The notes: generated by a model from the sequence alone, not told the origin. A DNA stretch of 64,000 nucleotides from Ignavibacteriales bacterium (GCA_020635285.1 JACKAB010000005.1:587519-651518), one strand, 5' to 3'. Numbered from the stretch's first letter, positions 9,997 through 19,596 are shown. A program made the numbers and translations.

Positions 9997-11103
9997 ATGA
10001 AACATTTTACAAAATTATATCCCATAACAAATCCAATCAAACTCATTGTTATTTTATTCATTTTATTTTTTTTAGTTGAGACTGATTATTGTCAGGAAAA
10101 ACGGAGTTATAAAATCTTCCAGTTTCCTTCAGATCAAATTCCAAGAATTGATGGAAATGCTGATGATTGGAGTATGGTGTCTGATAGCTATACAATTGGT
10201 ATGGATCAGTTGTGGGATGATAGCGGCAAACATGAAAAAGCTGACCCAGTAAACTTAGATGTAAAAGTAAAAGTAGGTTGGGTGAAAGGCATGAATCGTT
10301 TATATTTTCTGTATGAAGCATTTGACGATTATTGGGATTTTTCATTACCAGATTTACATAACGATACTTTTGAGCTGGTTGTTGATGGCGATCAATCGGG
10401 CGGACCATTCATAGACCGGTTTCATCCAAATAAAGATCTTAAAATTATGGATTCATACTTTTCATTTCATGGTGTACATGCACAGAATTATCATATTTTC
10501 ACTCCTGCCGAAGGTAAAGACTGGACATTAGTATGGGGCAGTCAGCCTTGGATTAAAGAATTACCTTATGCGAATTCTGCTTGCAAATACAATTTCAAAC
10601 CAGGGGACTCTGGTAAATTAACCTTTGAGTTTTGGATTACACCATTTGATTATGCCGGAAATGATCCAGATCGTGCGGTTGAGTCAATTTTAACAGAGGA
10701 TAAAGAGGTTGGTCTTTGCTGGGCAGTAATTGATTATGATGATGTTAACAACGAGAAGAACAATGGTTTTTGGAATTTATCGAAAGAACATACGATGTAT
10801 GGGAATGCTTCATATTTTTTGCCTTTTAGATTAATGCCATTGGAACAACAATACAGAGCCGAGATTAAATCAATTTGGGATTTTAAAATTGTTGATATGA
10901 ATAGAAGATTGGTTGCTTTTATTGATCAATCGGAGGGGCAGATCGATTCGTGGGAATGGGATTTTGGCGATGGAACTACATCAAAAGAACAAAATCCAAT
11001 TCACCAATACCAAGATGCTGGAAAATACATTGTAGTGCTTTGGGTTGAAGGACCTGCTGGAAAATCACGTCATTCGAAAGTTTGGGATGTTGCACTGAAT
11101 TAG
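9997..11103 (+). CDS. secreted CBM9-like and PKD domain protein
   Basis: Start taken at the ATG at 9997, which gives a signal peptide (IKLIVILFILFFLVETDYCQ); the open frame runs further upstream but overlaps the GH28-like gene. Residues ~40-280 resemble a CBM9-type carbohydrate-binding domain (IPRIDGNADDW, LYFLYEAFDDYWDF, DTFELVVDGDQSGG). The last ~80 residues are a PKD domain (SWEWDFGDGTTSKEQNPIHQY, then DAGKYIVVLWVEG). No catalytic domain is visible, so a polysaccharide-binding accessory role is most likely. The gene lies 16 bases after the GH28-like gene and is probably co-transcribed with it. Confidence 0.7.
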   Translation: MKHFTKLYPITNPIKLIVILFILFFLVETDYCQEKRSYKIFQFPSDQIPRIDGNADDWSMVSDSYTIGMDQLWDDSGKHEKADPVNLDVKVKVGWVKGMNRLYFLYEAFDDYWDFSLPDLHNDTFELVVDGDQSGGPFIDRFHPNKDLKIMDSYFSFHGVHAQNYHIFTPAEGKDWTLVWGSQPWIKELPYANSACKYNFKPGDSGKLTFEFWITPFDYAGNDPDRAVESILTEDKEVGLCWAVIDYDDVNNEKNNGFWNLSKEHTMYGNASYFLPFRLMPLEQQYRAEIKSIWDFKIVDMNRRLVAFIDQSEGQIDSWEWDFGDGTTSKEQNPIHQYQDAGKYIVVLWVEGPAGKSRHSKVWDVALN

Positions 11104-11256
11104 AATTTATAGTTATCTCGCTACTTTGTGTAAAAAAATTAAAATAATTTAGTAAAAAAATGCAATTTCAATTTAACAGATGTAATTCTAATTTAGATGT
11201 ATTTGATAATTGTTTTTAATAAAATAAAATTTTAAAACTGAAATAGGAATAAGAAT

Positions 11257-12608
11257 ATGAAAGCGATAAAAAACTTGTTTTGACAGAGTTGATTATAATG
11301 GTATTGATATGTTTGAACATCCAAGCTCAAATTGGAACTCGTTTCCCATCTGAGAAGAAAATTGTTACAGATCCTATCACAGGTGTTGAATTAACTTTCT
11401 TAACAAGTACTCCTGCTGGAGATTCTAAAATATATCAAACACACAACCAATGGACTTCAGATGGTGAGTGGATTATATTCAAATCAAAGCGTGTTAAAGG
11501 TGAAGCAATAGCAGTTAATGAAAAAAGTGGTGAAATGGTTCAGGTTACTGAAGGCGGATACATGGGAAGATTAAATATTGCCAGAAAATCCATGAAATTA
11601 TATTTTATTAGAGATTCGCAAAAAGAGAAAAATTCACGTGAAATTATTGAAGTAGATTTAGCAGCATTGTTTTCAGATAGTAAAGCCGGCACCATTAAGT
11701 CAGAAAATAAATATCAAAGAATTTGTGGAACGACACCGGCTGAATTAGAAGCGACTGGTGAGTTGGCATTGGATGGTGATGAAAAATGGGCTTGGTTTTC
11801 GGTTGGTCGTAATGAAGCAATGAAACACTTACCTGAAGGTATAAAAATTGAGGAGAATTTTGGTCCACGTAACATGGGTGCTGGACCAGGCGGTTTGGCT
11901 GGAATGAATATTGAAACTGGTGAAATAAAATATGTTGTTTCAGTTCCATTCCAGATAGGACATGTTCAAAGTAATCCATGGGTGTCAGGACAAATAGTTT
12001 TTTGCTGGGAAACAGGTGGTAAATCTCCTCAACGAACGTGGATTGTTAATTCTGATGGTACCGGTTTGAGACCACTCTATCCAGAATCTGAATATGAATG
12101 GGTAACACACGAGGCTGTAATAAGTCCAGAAGAAGTTGCTTTTGCAATAATGGGACATCGTGAAATCCCTGGTGTATCCGAAAACATTCCAGAAGGTACC
12201 GATGTACTTGGCGTTAATCCGGGACAGGAAACCGAATGGGGACCATCAGGTACAAGAGAAAAGCCTACTGGTCTTGGCATTGTTAATATTAAAACAAGAG
12301 AAATTACAATAGCCGGACAAATACCTTATGGCAGTGGTTTCTGGCATGTAACCGGTTCGCCGGATGGTCGGTTTGTCGCTGGAGACAATTTTGCACGAGA
12401 GATTTATTTGATTGACAGGCATTCAAATGAAATGATGTTGCTCTCTGCTGGACATAAAGCTACAGCTAAAGATCACCCGCATCCTACATTTAGTCCTGAT
12501 GGTACAAAAATTCAGATTCAATCAGCTATGCTTTCCGATGATGATAAATCTATGAACATCTGTATTATTCCAGTTCCAGAGGAGTGGCTTAAAAGAAAGT
12601 TTAATTAA
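11257..12608 (+). CDS. PL22-type oligogalacturonide lyase-like beta-propeller, frameshift in signal peptide
   Basis: The likely start is the ATG at 11257. Its frame closes after MKAIKNLF, but one extra A in the A6 run near 11268 gives a proper signal peptide running into the long frame (LIIMVLICLNIQAQIGTRFPSE). The mature protein is a TolB/WD40-like propeller with YQTHNQWTSDGEWIIFKS, WIVNSDGTGLRPLYP, EWVTHEAV and DHPHPTFSPDGT. These match the oligogalacturonide lyase (PL22) pattern, in which His and Gln residues hold the metal at the propeller centre. PL22 enzymes split unsaturated digalacturonate by beta-elimination. It lies between the CBM9-PKD gene and a GH105, consistent with finishing galacturonan breakdown. 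Confidence 0.75.
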
Positions 12609-12642
12609 TTCTAAAATAGATTAATAAAAAGGAGCGGAGAAA

Positions 12643-13884
12643 GTGAAAAAAAACATTCTTATTATTTTAGTCTTTACATTGAACATAACTATAAATGCAC
12701 AAACCAGCAATGTGGATGAACTTGTTATAAGAAGAGTAGCTGATTATATTCTTGAACACGGAAAATTAAATTTTAAAGATGTTAGTAATGGTAAAATTTA
12801 TAATTCAACAAAGGATATACCCGAGAATGCAAAAGTTACTTTTTCAAATCCGTATGTTGAATGGCACTACACAAATGGCGTTTTAAACATGGCATTAGTT
12901 AATTTATCCAATTTTTTAGATGACCAAAAATATATAAAGTACGCTGCTGATCAGATGGCTTTTGGAATGGATAATTACAAATTTTTTCAAAAACGTTATA
13001 ACAAAGAGATAGATGGACTCCACTATCTTTATCCTTTCGGACAGCTTTGGACAATGCAGGAGTTAGACGATTTTGGTGCTATGGGTGCAAGTATGATTGA
13101 TATTTACGAAACAGTAAAACGCGATGATTACAAAGAATATATCGAAAATTCAGCAATTCGTTTAATGCAAGGGCAAGATCGACTAAAAGACGGAACCCTT
13201 GTTAGAAAATTCCCACATGAAATGACATTATGGGGTGATGATCTATACATGAGTGTACCTTTTTTAGCTAGAATGGGGAAACTTTCCGGCGATAAAAAAT
13301 ATTGGGATGATGCTGTAAAACAAATAGAAAACTTCACTAAATATCTTTGGAATAAAGAGAAGGAATTAAACTATCATTGTTATTATACTGATCTGAAAAG
13401 AAATGGAGTAGCACATTGGGGAAGATGTAATGGTTGGATAATGATGGCCAAGGTACACTTACTAAACTATTTACCTATGGATTATCCTAAAAGAGCTGAG
13501 GTAATAAAAAATTTAGAAATGCAAATTTTGGGAATAGCAAAATATCAGAATGGAAATGGTTTGTGGCATCAAGTACTTGATAAAGCTGATTCCTATCTTG
13601 AATCTTCTTGTTCGGCAATGTTTACATATTGTATTGCAAGAGCAGTAAACCAAAAGTGGATTGATGATCGTTATGCTTCTATAGCAATTAATGGTTGGGA
13701 AGGATTAAAAGAAAATAAAATAACTCTTGAAGGACAAGTAAAGGATATTTGTGTAGGCACTGGCATTGAAGATAATATGGTATTCTATTATAACCGTCCA
13801 GCAAGATTAAATGAAAAGCATGGACTAGGGGCAGTTATTGATGCCGGAATTGAGGTTATTAAATTAAAAAATAACATGCCTTAA
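12643..13884 (+). CDS. GH105 family unsaturated uronyl hydrolase, second copy
   Basis: GTG start at 12643 with a good AAGGAGCGG ribosome site upstream and a signal peptide (IILVFTLNITINAQ). 413 residues. GH105 marks: EWHYTNGVLNMAL near the start of the toroid, LWGDDLYMSVPFLARMGKLSGD around the presumed catalytic Asp, and HWGRCNGWIMMAKVHLL, a variant of the W-G-R-G-N-G-W loop with Cys in place of Gly. It is only distantly similar to the GH105 at 7266, so the two probably act on different unsaturated products, for example galacturonyl versus rhamnogalacturonyl ends. It ends the plus-strand pectin run that starts at 8550. Confidence 0.8.
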   Translation: MKKNILIILVFTLNITINAQTSNVDELVIRRVADYILEHGKLNFKDVSNGKIYNSTKDIPENAKVTFSNPYVEWHYTNGVLNMALVNLSNFLDDQKYIKYAADQMAFGMDNYKFFQKRYNKEIDGLHYLYPFGQLWTMQELDDFGAMGASMIDIYETVKRDDYKEYIENSAIRLMQGQDRLKDGTLVRKFPHEMTLWGDDLYMSVPFLARMGKLSGDKKYWDDAVKQIENFTKYLWNKEKELNYHCYYTDLKRNGVAHWGRCNGWIMMAKVHLLNYLPMDYPKRAEVIKNLEMQILGIAKYQNGNGLWHQVLDKADSYLESSCSAMFTYCIARAVNQKWIDDRYASIAINGWEGLKENKITLEGQVKDICVGTGIEDNMVFYYNRPARLNEKHGLGAVIDAGIEVIKLKNNMP

Positions 13885-13969
13885 ATTTACTTTATCTAAA
13901 AAAACTAAGAGCAATATTACTCTGGAATTTATCTATCTATTTGAATAATTTTTTAAAAAGGTTTATGAT

Positions 13970-14365
13970 GTGAATAAAGCTATTAAATTGAGAATTGCAC
14001 GACCAACTGATAATCTAGAAACATTAAGTAAAATGTATGAAAAAGGATTAGGATTAGAAGTTTTAGCAAAATTTGAGAATCATGAGAATTTTGATGGAAT
14101 AATATTAGGACATCCCAACATCGATTATCATATTGAATTTACTCATCATAAAGGCACAAAGGTAGGTAAAGCTCCAACCATGGATAATTTATTAGTATTT
14201 TATTTTGAAGATAAAATTGAATGGCAAGCCAAATGCGTTCAAATGTCAAGCGCTGGATTCTTAGTGGTTAAATCATACAATCCATATTGGGATAGAAATG
14301 GAAAAACATTTGAAGATATTGATGGTTACAGAGTAGTATTGCAAAATCAAATTTGGAAAAAATAA
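13970..14365 (+). CDS. VOC (glyoxalase/bleomycin-resistance fold) family protein
   Basis: 131 residues from a GTG start at 13970; AAAAGG lies about 8 bases upstream and no in-frame ATG fits. The order LRIARPTDNLETLSKMYEKGLGLEVLAKF, then HIEFTHH and a second half ending DIDGYRVVLQN is the paired beta-alpha-beta-beta-beta layout of VOC proteins, close to YycE-like members. Metal-binding or thiol-transfer function cannot be told from sequence alone. It is 85 bases after the second GH105 but has no obvious link to pectin metabolism. Confidence 0.7.
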   Translation: MNKAIKLRIARPTDNLETLSKMYEKGLGLEVLAKFENHENFDGIILGHPNIDYHIEFTHHKGTKVGKAPTMDNLLVFYFEDKIEWQAKCVQMSSAGFLVVKSYNPYWDRNGKTFEDIDGYRVVLQNQIWKK

Positions 14366-14486
14366 TTAAAAAGTTTATAAAAGCTCTAAAACTAAATAAT
14401 TCAGTTATGCAATTTTGATTTCAAAATATTAGGATTATAAAATTGACTGATTAAGAACTAATTCTGACTAGTACTTGATTTGTAAT

Positions 14487-14933
14487 CTATGCAATTTTTT
14501 CATCATTCAAATAATTGATTGATCTGTAATTATTTGAAATATTTTTATCCTCACAACTGATGTCAACTTGAATATCTTTTAATATTTGAGATATTAAAAG
14601 TTCAACAGAATCTGGACGAAAGCCAATATTGATTGCTATTTCTTTACAGAAATCGATTTCCTTTTTATTAATTTTACAATCAATCATCATCATAAAAACT
14701 AAGTCAATCAAATGCTGCATTTTTTCTTCATGAGTATTTGGCAGCTCAAATGTAAAATTATCTTTTGAATCGTAAACTGCATTAATAAAATCTTTTCCAA
14801 CACCCAAACGACTTGCAATATCATTTAAGAGTTTTTTTTCGCTCTCAGCAAAGTAGCCATCTGCAAGGGCACAGTTAAATAGGTTAACTATTTGGCTAAT
14901 TTCTGAATTACTAGCAGTCCGATTTGTCTTCAT
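14487..14933 (-). CDS. TerB-like small helical protein
   Basis: 148 residues, all helical in appearance, no signal or membrane segment. The N-terminal half (LFNCALADGYFAESEKKLLNDIASRLGV) and the repeat-like second half (LVFMMMIDCKINKKEIDFCKEIAINIGF) match the TerB/DjlA-N fold: two acidic helix-turn units beginning A-D-G or D-C-K with a following E. TerB-like domains are often stress- or envelope-associated, but function is unknown here. It stands alone on the minus strand; the 291 bases upstream hold no gene. Confidence 0.6.
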   Translation of the reverse strand: MKTNRTASNSEISQIVNLFNCALADGYFAESEKKLLNDIASRLGVGKDFINAVYDSKDNFTFELPNTHEEKMQHLIDLVFMMMIDCKINKKEIDFCKEIAINIGFRPDSVELLISQILKDIQVDISCEDKNISNNYRSINYLNDEKIA

Positions 14934-15224
14934 ATGTTCAAACCTTTTGTTTGTAATAAAGTATATATGTTATCTGATTATCGGTAAAAGCTCAAAATTG
15001 TTTAGTATAAATAAAAGAATTTTTTTTAGAATGTTTATAGCAATCAATAGAATAAATAATCCAAGAATTTATTTTTGTTTGTGATTCAGCTACTTAATTA
15101 AAATAATGTGATTGTTATTATAATGCTGGAAAGCAAAGCGAAATTAGTTGATTTCTAACTTGTTTAATGTAAAATGGATTTAATTATTCGATAATTGAGG
15201 TTCGAGTCTGGGCTTGTTAGAATA
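14934..15224. other. intergenic stretch without a gene
   Basis: 291 AT-rich bases between the TerB-like gene and the end of the DUF819 gene. It contains a GGTTCGAGTC string at 15199-15208 that recalls a tRNA T-loop, but no arm pairs with it. Two TCACA half-sites face the TerB-like gene (near 15076 and 15105) without a matching left half. I see no gene. Confidence 0.5.
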
Positions 15225-16370
15225 TCAAAAACCTTTCAACCAATATCCTAATCCAACTCCGACAAATGTAGCAATTGAATAACCTAGTGTACCGCAAAGT
15301 ATTGCTGGTATTACTAATTCATTCCAATTTCTTGCAGTAGCCATTGCGGCCGCAGTTGTTGGTCCGCCCATATTTGCATTTGAGGCAATCACTATTTCAG
15401 CTAAATCTAATTTGAATAATTTGCCAGCCGCCAATAAAAATAAAAGGTGAATGAATAAAATAGTTGCTGCAAATAAAAATAATATTGGTCCGTAATCCAT
15501 CACCACTTTTATATTTGCACTTGCACCTATTGCAGCAAAGAAAATCTGCATTAGATATGTGCCAATTATCTCTGCTCCGGAAAATTTATTCATCAAGTTA
15601 GGGAATAAGGTTGCAGCTAAAACACTTATTAAAGTAATTATTAAAATTCCCATTCCATCAATATTTATTATATCAGCTAGAGTAAATCCTATTGCACATA
15701 TAGATGAAGCGATAGCTAAACTTATAGCGATATTTAATCCATCTATTTTAGTTGAAGATATAATCTCAACATTTTGAGTTTCAAATTTCTTTGCATTTGT
15801 TTGATGATGATTTGGAAATTTAGTTTGTAAAAATTTTACCGAAGGAAGTGCGAATAAAATTAAAAAGTAAGCAGCCATTACTAAATTATCTGCGGCAATG
15901 CCGGCAGCAATTAAATCCGCTGAATCTAAATTCACAGCTTCTGCAGCTGCAACATAATTCATTGAGCCGCCAACATACGTTGCTGAAAAAATCGAGGCTA
16001 TCTTCCATCCATTTTCACCGAGGGGTATTAGGAAAAAGGCAACAATGGTTCCGATAACAGTTCCAATCCCTCCGGAAAAGAAAGCTATTAACGTTGGACC
16101 AGTTTCTTTGAAAATTTTTTTCAAATTTGCTCTGAATAAAAGCAATGGAATTGCAAGCGGAACCAAATATGACCAAACAATATCATATGATCCAGCAGAA
16201 CTTGGAATTATGGAAAGATTGGATAAAATAAAAGTTCCAAGTATGGCAATAACAACACCGGAGAGTTTTTTACCTATGTTAGTTTTTTCTGCCCAAATAC
16301 TAAAGGCAGAAACACTAAGTAGAATTGCCCATAAAATCCAATGCTGATTGGCTGAGATAAGTGTATTCAT
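15225..16370 (-). CDS. DUF819 family membrane protein
   Basis: 381 residues with about ten hydrophobic segments. It begins at the ATG at 16370 (MNTLISANQHWILWAIL). Motifs SIFSATYVGGSMNYVAAAEA and ANMGGPTTAAAMATARNW near the C-terminus are characteristic of DUF819 (YjcL-like), whose two halves look like inverted repeats as in ion or solute transporters. The substrate is unknown. It is a single gene, convergent in orientation with nothing functionally related nearby. Confidence 0.8.
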   Translation of the reverse strand: MNTLISANQHWILWAILLSVSAFSIWAEKTNIGKKLSGVVIAILGTFILSNLSIIPSSAGSYDIVWSYLVPLAIPLLLFRANLKKIFKETGPTLIAFFSGGIGTVIGTIVAFFLIPLGENGWKIASIFSATYVGGSMNYVAAAEAVNLDSADLIAAGIAADNLVMAAYFLILFALPSVKFLQTKFPNHHQTNAKKFETQNVEIISSTKIDGLNIAISLAIASSICAIGFTLADIINIDGMGILIITLISVLAATLFPNLMNKFSGAEIIGTYLMQIFFAAIGASANIKVVMDYGPILFLFAATILFIHLLFLLAAGKLFKLDLAEIVIASNANMGGPTTAAAMATARNWNELVIPAILCGTLGYSIATFVGVGLGYWLKGF

Positions 16371-16614
16371 TTTAAGATTTTTGATTTATAAAGGAATAAG
16401 GTAATATACAATTTTTAAAAATTAATTTTTGTAATATTGATTTTGTAAAAAATATTTTACTTCAATACTCTTTCATCTTTTTTAAGATTAAATAAATAAT
16501 TTACTTTCTAATTTATGGCTAATAAATATTTATAAAATTTTATATTGGTAGATCAAATTATTTAGAAGTTTGTCAATTAGATGTTTTTTTCAAAACACAA
16601 ATGAAAATATACTT

Positions 16615-17175
16615 ATGTCAATAATTTTAGAAGAACTTAATTCACACTTAGATATTACAAAAAGCTTTATCGAGAATTGTTCAGATGAAATTGCAAAAAT
16701 ATCTGATCTGCTTATAAGCACAATTCAAAATGGAAAAAAAATTATTCTATTCGGTAATGGCGGCAGTGCCGCAGATGCTCAACATATTGCTGCTGAATTA
16801 AGCGGCAGGTATAAAAAAGAAAGAAAAGGATTACCGGCACTTGCTTTAACAACTGATACTTCTGCTCTTACTGCAATAAGTAATGATTATGGTTTTGAAT
16901 TCGTATTTGCGCGCCAGGTAGAAGCAATTGCAAACGAGGGAGATTGTATAATTGGAATTTCTGCTTCAGGCACAAGTGAAAATATTATTAAAGGCTTGCA
17001 AAAAGGGAAGGAGATTGGCTGCATTTTGGTCGGTCTTTCCGGAAATGCTGGCGGCAAAATGAAAGACATTTGCGATTTTAATTTAATTGTTCCATCTAAA
17101 GTAACTGCCCGCATTCAGGAAATGCATATTTTAGCCGGACATATATTTTGCCAGATGATTGAAGATAATATTTAA
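16615..17175 (+). CDS. gmhA: sedoheptulose-7-phosphate isomerase (GmhA-like SIS protein)
   Basis: Start chosen at the ATG at 16615 (MSIILEELNSHLDITKSF), which matches the family N-terminus; the frame is open 15 codons further up but that part looks non-coding. SIS-domain marks: FGNGGSAADAQHIAAELSGRY for phosphosugar binding and GISASGTSENIIKG. At 186 residues it is the normal GmhA length. GmhA converts sedoheptulose 7-phosphate to D-glycero-D-manno-heptose 7-phosphate, the first step to lipopolysaccharide or glycan heptose. No other heptose gene is adjacent, so the pathway link rests on family identity only. Confidence 0.88.
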   Translation: MSIILEELNSHLDITKSFIENCSDEIAKISDLLISTIQNGKKIILFGNGGSAADAQHIAAELSGRYKKERKGLPALALTTDTSALTAISNDYGFEFVFARQVEAIANEGDCIIGISASGTSENIIKGLQKGKEIGCILVGLSGNAGGKMKDICDFNLIVPSKVTARIQEMHILAGHIFCQMIEDNI

Positions 17176-17180
17176 TTTTT

Positions 17181-17846
17181 TTAGATAGATAATGCTATTA
17201 GAAGTTGAGCAGTATAATAAGTAGATAAAATTACTAATTGAGCCAAATTAAATTTTCTTACAAATTTATTATATGCCAAAACCGAATCTGAAATTATAAA
17301 TAAAAGAATACCAGCAGCAAATCTAATTGTTATTTCATTCCCAATAAAATAAGCTCTTTCAAACGATTGCCATAGTAAAAATGTAATTACCAATCCGTAA
17401 ATTAAAATATAATATTTTTTTGAACCACTTTTATTAAATAACAGTTTGGAAAAGATTATATAATATAAAATTGACAAAACAAAAATGAATGGTGTAAACT
17501 GAAATTGTGAATCATTTAGAACTGCATATGCGTAAAATAAATGTGCAATCAAAAATGATAACAAACCTTCAACAAACTTTTCTTTTTTTAATACTAAAAA
17601 AATATCGCCTAGAAGTGAAAATAATAATCCCAACAAAATTAGCAGCTTAAAATTCTCAGAAACTTTGGGAACACTAATAAAACAAAGAAGAATTATGAAT
17701 AATAACGGAATTGGCTTACTGATATGTCTAAAGCTTCTAAACTTATAATCAACAAAAATGTGAATTACTGCTGATATTAAAACGAGTAAAATTAATAGTG
17801 GATTAATATTTATTCTCTCAAATATTATCTAAAAATTATTCATCAT
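17181..17846 (-). pseudogene. YhhN/TMEM86-family membrane protein with an early in-frame TAG
   Basis: A multi-pass membrane protein of the YhhN family (lysoplasmalogenase-like): LLFSLLGDIFLVLKKEKFVEGLLSFLIAHLFYAYA carries the conserved SLLGD and FxxGxxSFLxAHxxY pattern. The frame is open from 17828 (IIFERININPLLILLVLISAVIH). The only plausible ATG (17846) is followed after MMNNF by an in-frame TAG at 17831-17829. With that codon read as sense the length is about 221 residues, the family norm. Translation might instead start at a non-ATG codon inside. The stop may be a substitution error or a true mutation. Confidence 0.65.
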
Positions 17847-17870
17847 AAATAGCAAGCTTAAAACAGAAAT

Positions 17871-17901
17871 GGTAATTTCTAATTAACTATTAGAAATTAC
17901 C
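17871..17901 (-). terminator. hairpin after the POT transporter gene
   Basis: Perfect 13-bp inverted repeat GGTAATTTCTAAT-TAACT-ATTAGAAATTACC just downstream of the transporter stop codon at 17911. The U-tract on the minus strand is weak, so it is a terminator or 3'-end hairpin by position and structure. Confidence 0.6.
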
Positions 17902-17910
17902 ACATAATCC

Positions 17911-19245
17911 CTAAACCTTCTTTGCATCAATTCTATTTGTAACATATCTGAAAATGAATAAAGCTATTGCAGCAACCGATGCAATTGCAACAAAGTAATA
18001 CCATAACACATGAGCATCAGCATAGTAAGCTGCCTTTTGCACCTCGGTAATTCCCGCGGGAAGTGTTGCAGGGTCGGGACAATAAGCATCTAATAAAAAA
18101 CCGGACATTATGAATCCAATTAACGCAGAAAAGAAGGAATGCAAATGACTGAATCCCATATAAACGCCTTCTTCGCCCTCTGGAGCTTGGTTTGCAAAGT
18201 ATTCTAAAAATCTAGGTGAAATAAAACACTCAGCCAAACCTTGAATTCCAATTCCAATTATCATCATAACTGTTAAAGGGTGAAGTGAGAACATTCCAAA
18301 AATATCTACAGAGTTGCCTGTAAAGCTTTCTAATGTTTGACTTAAAGACATAGCCAAAGCTGAAAAGGGCATTATAATCATTCCAATTAATATAACAGAA
18401 ACCGGTTTGAATTTTTTAGTGAGTTGAGTTATGACGACCACAAATATTACAACAACAAGAGGATTGACATTTGCAAGCCACTCCGGTTTTGCACTCTCGC
18501 CTAAAAGTCTAATTACATACTTTGGCATTGTTGCATAAAGCTGATGCTGAATGATCCAGAAACCGGCAACAATTAGAGTCAAAATTATTAACCTTGGCGT
18601 TGTAAATATTTTTTTCAGTGCTAACAAAACATCTTTAACAGATTTGGAATTTTGCTCACGATTTTCATCAATCTTAAAAATAAAAATTGCAAATAATAAA
18701 GCTAGAAATGCCATTCCGGATGAGAAAAAATTTACATACTCTAAACCAATTCCTTGCCTAATACTTGGTACAACAGTTTTACCGCCAAATGCACCAATGT
18801 TTACAACCCAATAGAATAAGGAGAATCCGCGGGCTTTGTTAACTTCGGAAGTTGTCTTTGCAACTGTGCCAGTTATTAAAGGCTTAATAAATGATCCACC
18901 AAGAAGAACAATGAAAAGAAAAAATATTACTAAAGCTTTGGAATGAAATATCCCAAGAAAAAAATATCCAATAGTCAGCAGGGAGAAAGCTAAAATCAGT
19001 CCATTTTTAAAACCAATTTTATCACTTATGGCACCAACAAATGGTGGAAAGAAATAAAGAAGAGCAAAAAAGATTCCCGCAACATATCCTGTCTCAATAT
19101 CTGTGAAGCCGACAATTCTTGTTAAATATAAAGTAAGAACAATGAAGAAGCCGTAGTATGCTGCTCTTTCACATAATTCCATTAAATTTGCTAACCAAAA
19201 TTCTTTAGGAAAGCTCCAGCTTTCTCCTTGTGTTTTTTGATTCAT
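17911..19245 (-). CDS. POT/PTR2-family MFS proton-coupled oligopeptide transporter
   Basis: 444 residues with roughly twelve membrane segments. The N-terminal ELCERAAYYGFFIVLTLYLT corresponds to the POT ExxERxxYYG motif that couples protons to peptide uptake. The later FYWVVNIGAFGG stretch and the loop GAISDKIGFKNG (MFS motif A) agree with the family. Several POT members in this phylum carry other solutes, so the substrate is uncertain. The gene is monocistronic, divergent from the ilv/leu operon, and ends in a perfect hairpin at 17871-17901. Confidence 0.8.
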   Translation of the reverse strand: MNQKTQGESWSFPKEFWLANLMELCERAAYYGFFIVLTLYLTRIVGFTDIETGYVAGIFFALLYFFPPFVGAISDKIGFKNGLILAFSLLTIGYFFLGIFHSKALVIFFLFIVLLGGSFIKPLITGTVAKTTSEVNKARGFSLFYWVVNIGAFGGKTVVPSIRQGIGLEYVNFFSSGMAFLALLFAIFIFKIDENREQNSKSVKDVLLALKKIFTTPRLIILTLIVAGFWIIQHQLYATMPKYVIRLLGESAKPEWLANVNPLVVVIFVVVITQLTKKFKPVSVILIGMIIMPFSALAMSLSQTLESFTGNSVDIFGMFSLHPLTVMMIIGIGIQGLAECFISPRFLEYFANQAPEGEEGVYMGFSHLHSFFSALIGFIMSGFLLDAYCPDPATLPAGITEVQKAAYYADAHVLWYYFVAIASVAAIALFIFRYVTNRIDAKKV

Positions 19246-19351
19246 TAATTCTCCTTGAAAATGTTGAATGCATAATTATAACATAAAGCGAATATTATCT
19301 CTAAATCTGTTTCGTAATATAAAAATAATTTCAATATATTGTTTTTTGTAC

Positions 19352-19380
19352 TTGACAAAAAATAATATAACTGATATTAT
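19352..19380 (+). promoter_or_regulatory. sigma70-type promoter of the ilv/leu operon
   Basis: TTGACA at 19352-19357, a 17-base spacer and TATTAT at 19375-19380. This places the transcript start near 19387, only about 7 bases before the leader-peptide ATG at 19394, so the leader ORF would be nearly leaderless. Confidence 0.75.
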
Positions 19381-19393
19381 TACTTCCAGCAAA

Positions 19394-19537
19394 ATGAATT
19401 ACTTAATAAAAAATAAAACAAACAAAATTAACTTGATTTCAGCTAGTTCTGAAAGTGCAATTGTTTTATTCAACCTACCAGTTAACATCATTAATATTCT
19501 CGGAATTATTATTCTCGGTCTCATTATTATAGGCTAG
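19394..19537 (+). CDS. branched-chain amino acid leader peptide (candidate attenuator)
   Basis: A 47-codon ORF (MNYLIKNKTNK...) between the ilv promoter and ilvD. Its last 18 residues read VNIINILGIIILGLIIIG: nine Ile, three Leu and one Val, precisely the end products of the downstream operon. All three Leu codons there are CTC, unusual in this AT-rich genome where TTA prevails, as expected if ribosome stalling on scarce tRNA is the sensor. The TAG stop at 19535-19537 is followed after seven bases by a perfect hairpin (19544-19596). The run ATT-ATT-ATT-CTC can pair with GAATAATA just after the stop, offering a competing structure. The peptide itself need have no other function. It could also be a chance ORF, but composition and position argue against that. 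Confidence 0.72.
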   Translation: MNYLIKNKTNKINLISASSESAIVLFNLPVNIINILGIIILGLIIIG

Positions 19538-19543
19538 AATAAT

Positions 19544-19596
19544 AGGTCATTCCCAGAAATTAGAAACTCACAAATATAAAATTTTAGGAATGACCT
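19544..19596 (+). promoter_or_regulatory. hairpin between leader ORF and ilvD, candidate attenuator stem
   Basis: AGGTCATTCC (19544-19553) and GGAATGACCT (19587-19596) form a perfect 10-bp stem with a 33-base loop. No U-tract follows, so it is not a standard intrinsic terminator. It may act through Rho or through access to the ilvD ribosome site (TGAGG at 19628-19632). The GTCATTCC core also occurs in the leuC-leuD gap, so it could instead be a dispersed palindromic repeat. Confidence 0.5.

Noticed and set aside
15199..15208. GGTTCGAGTC, resembling a tRNA T-loop
   Set aside because: The flanking bases do not form a T-stem, and no acceptor, D or anticodon arm can be drawn upstream.
19268..19393. 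Extending the leader ORF upstream to a start at 19268
   Set aside because: That part lies upstream of and across the TTGACA/TATTAT promoter, so it would not be on the transcript.
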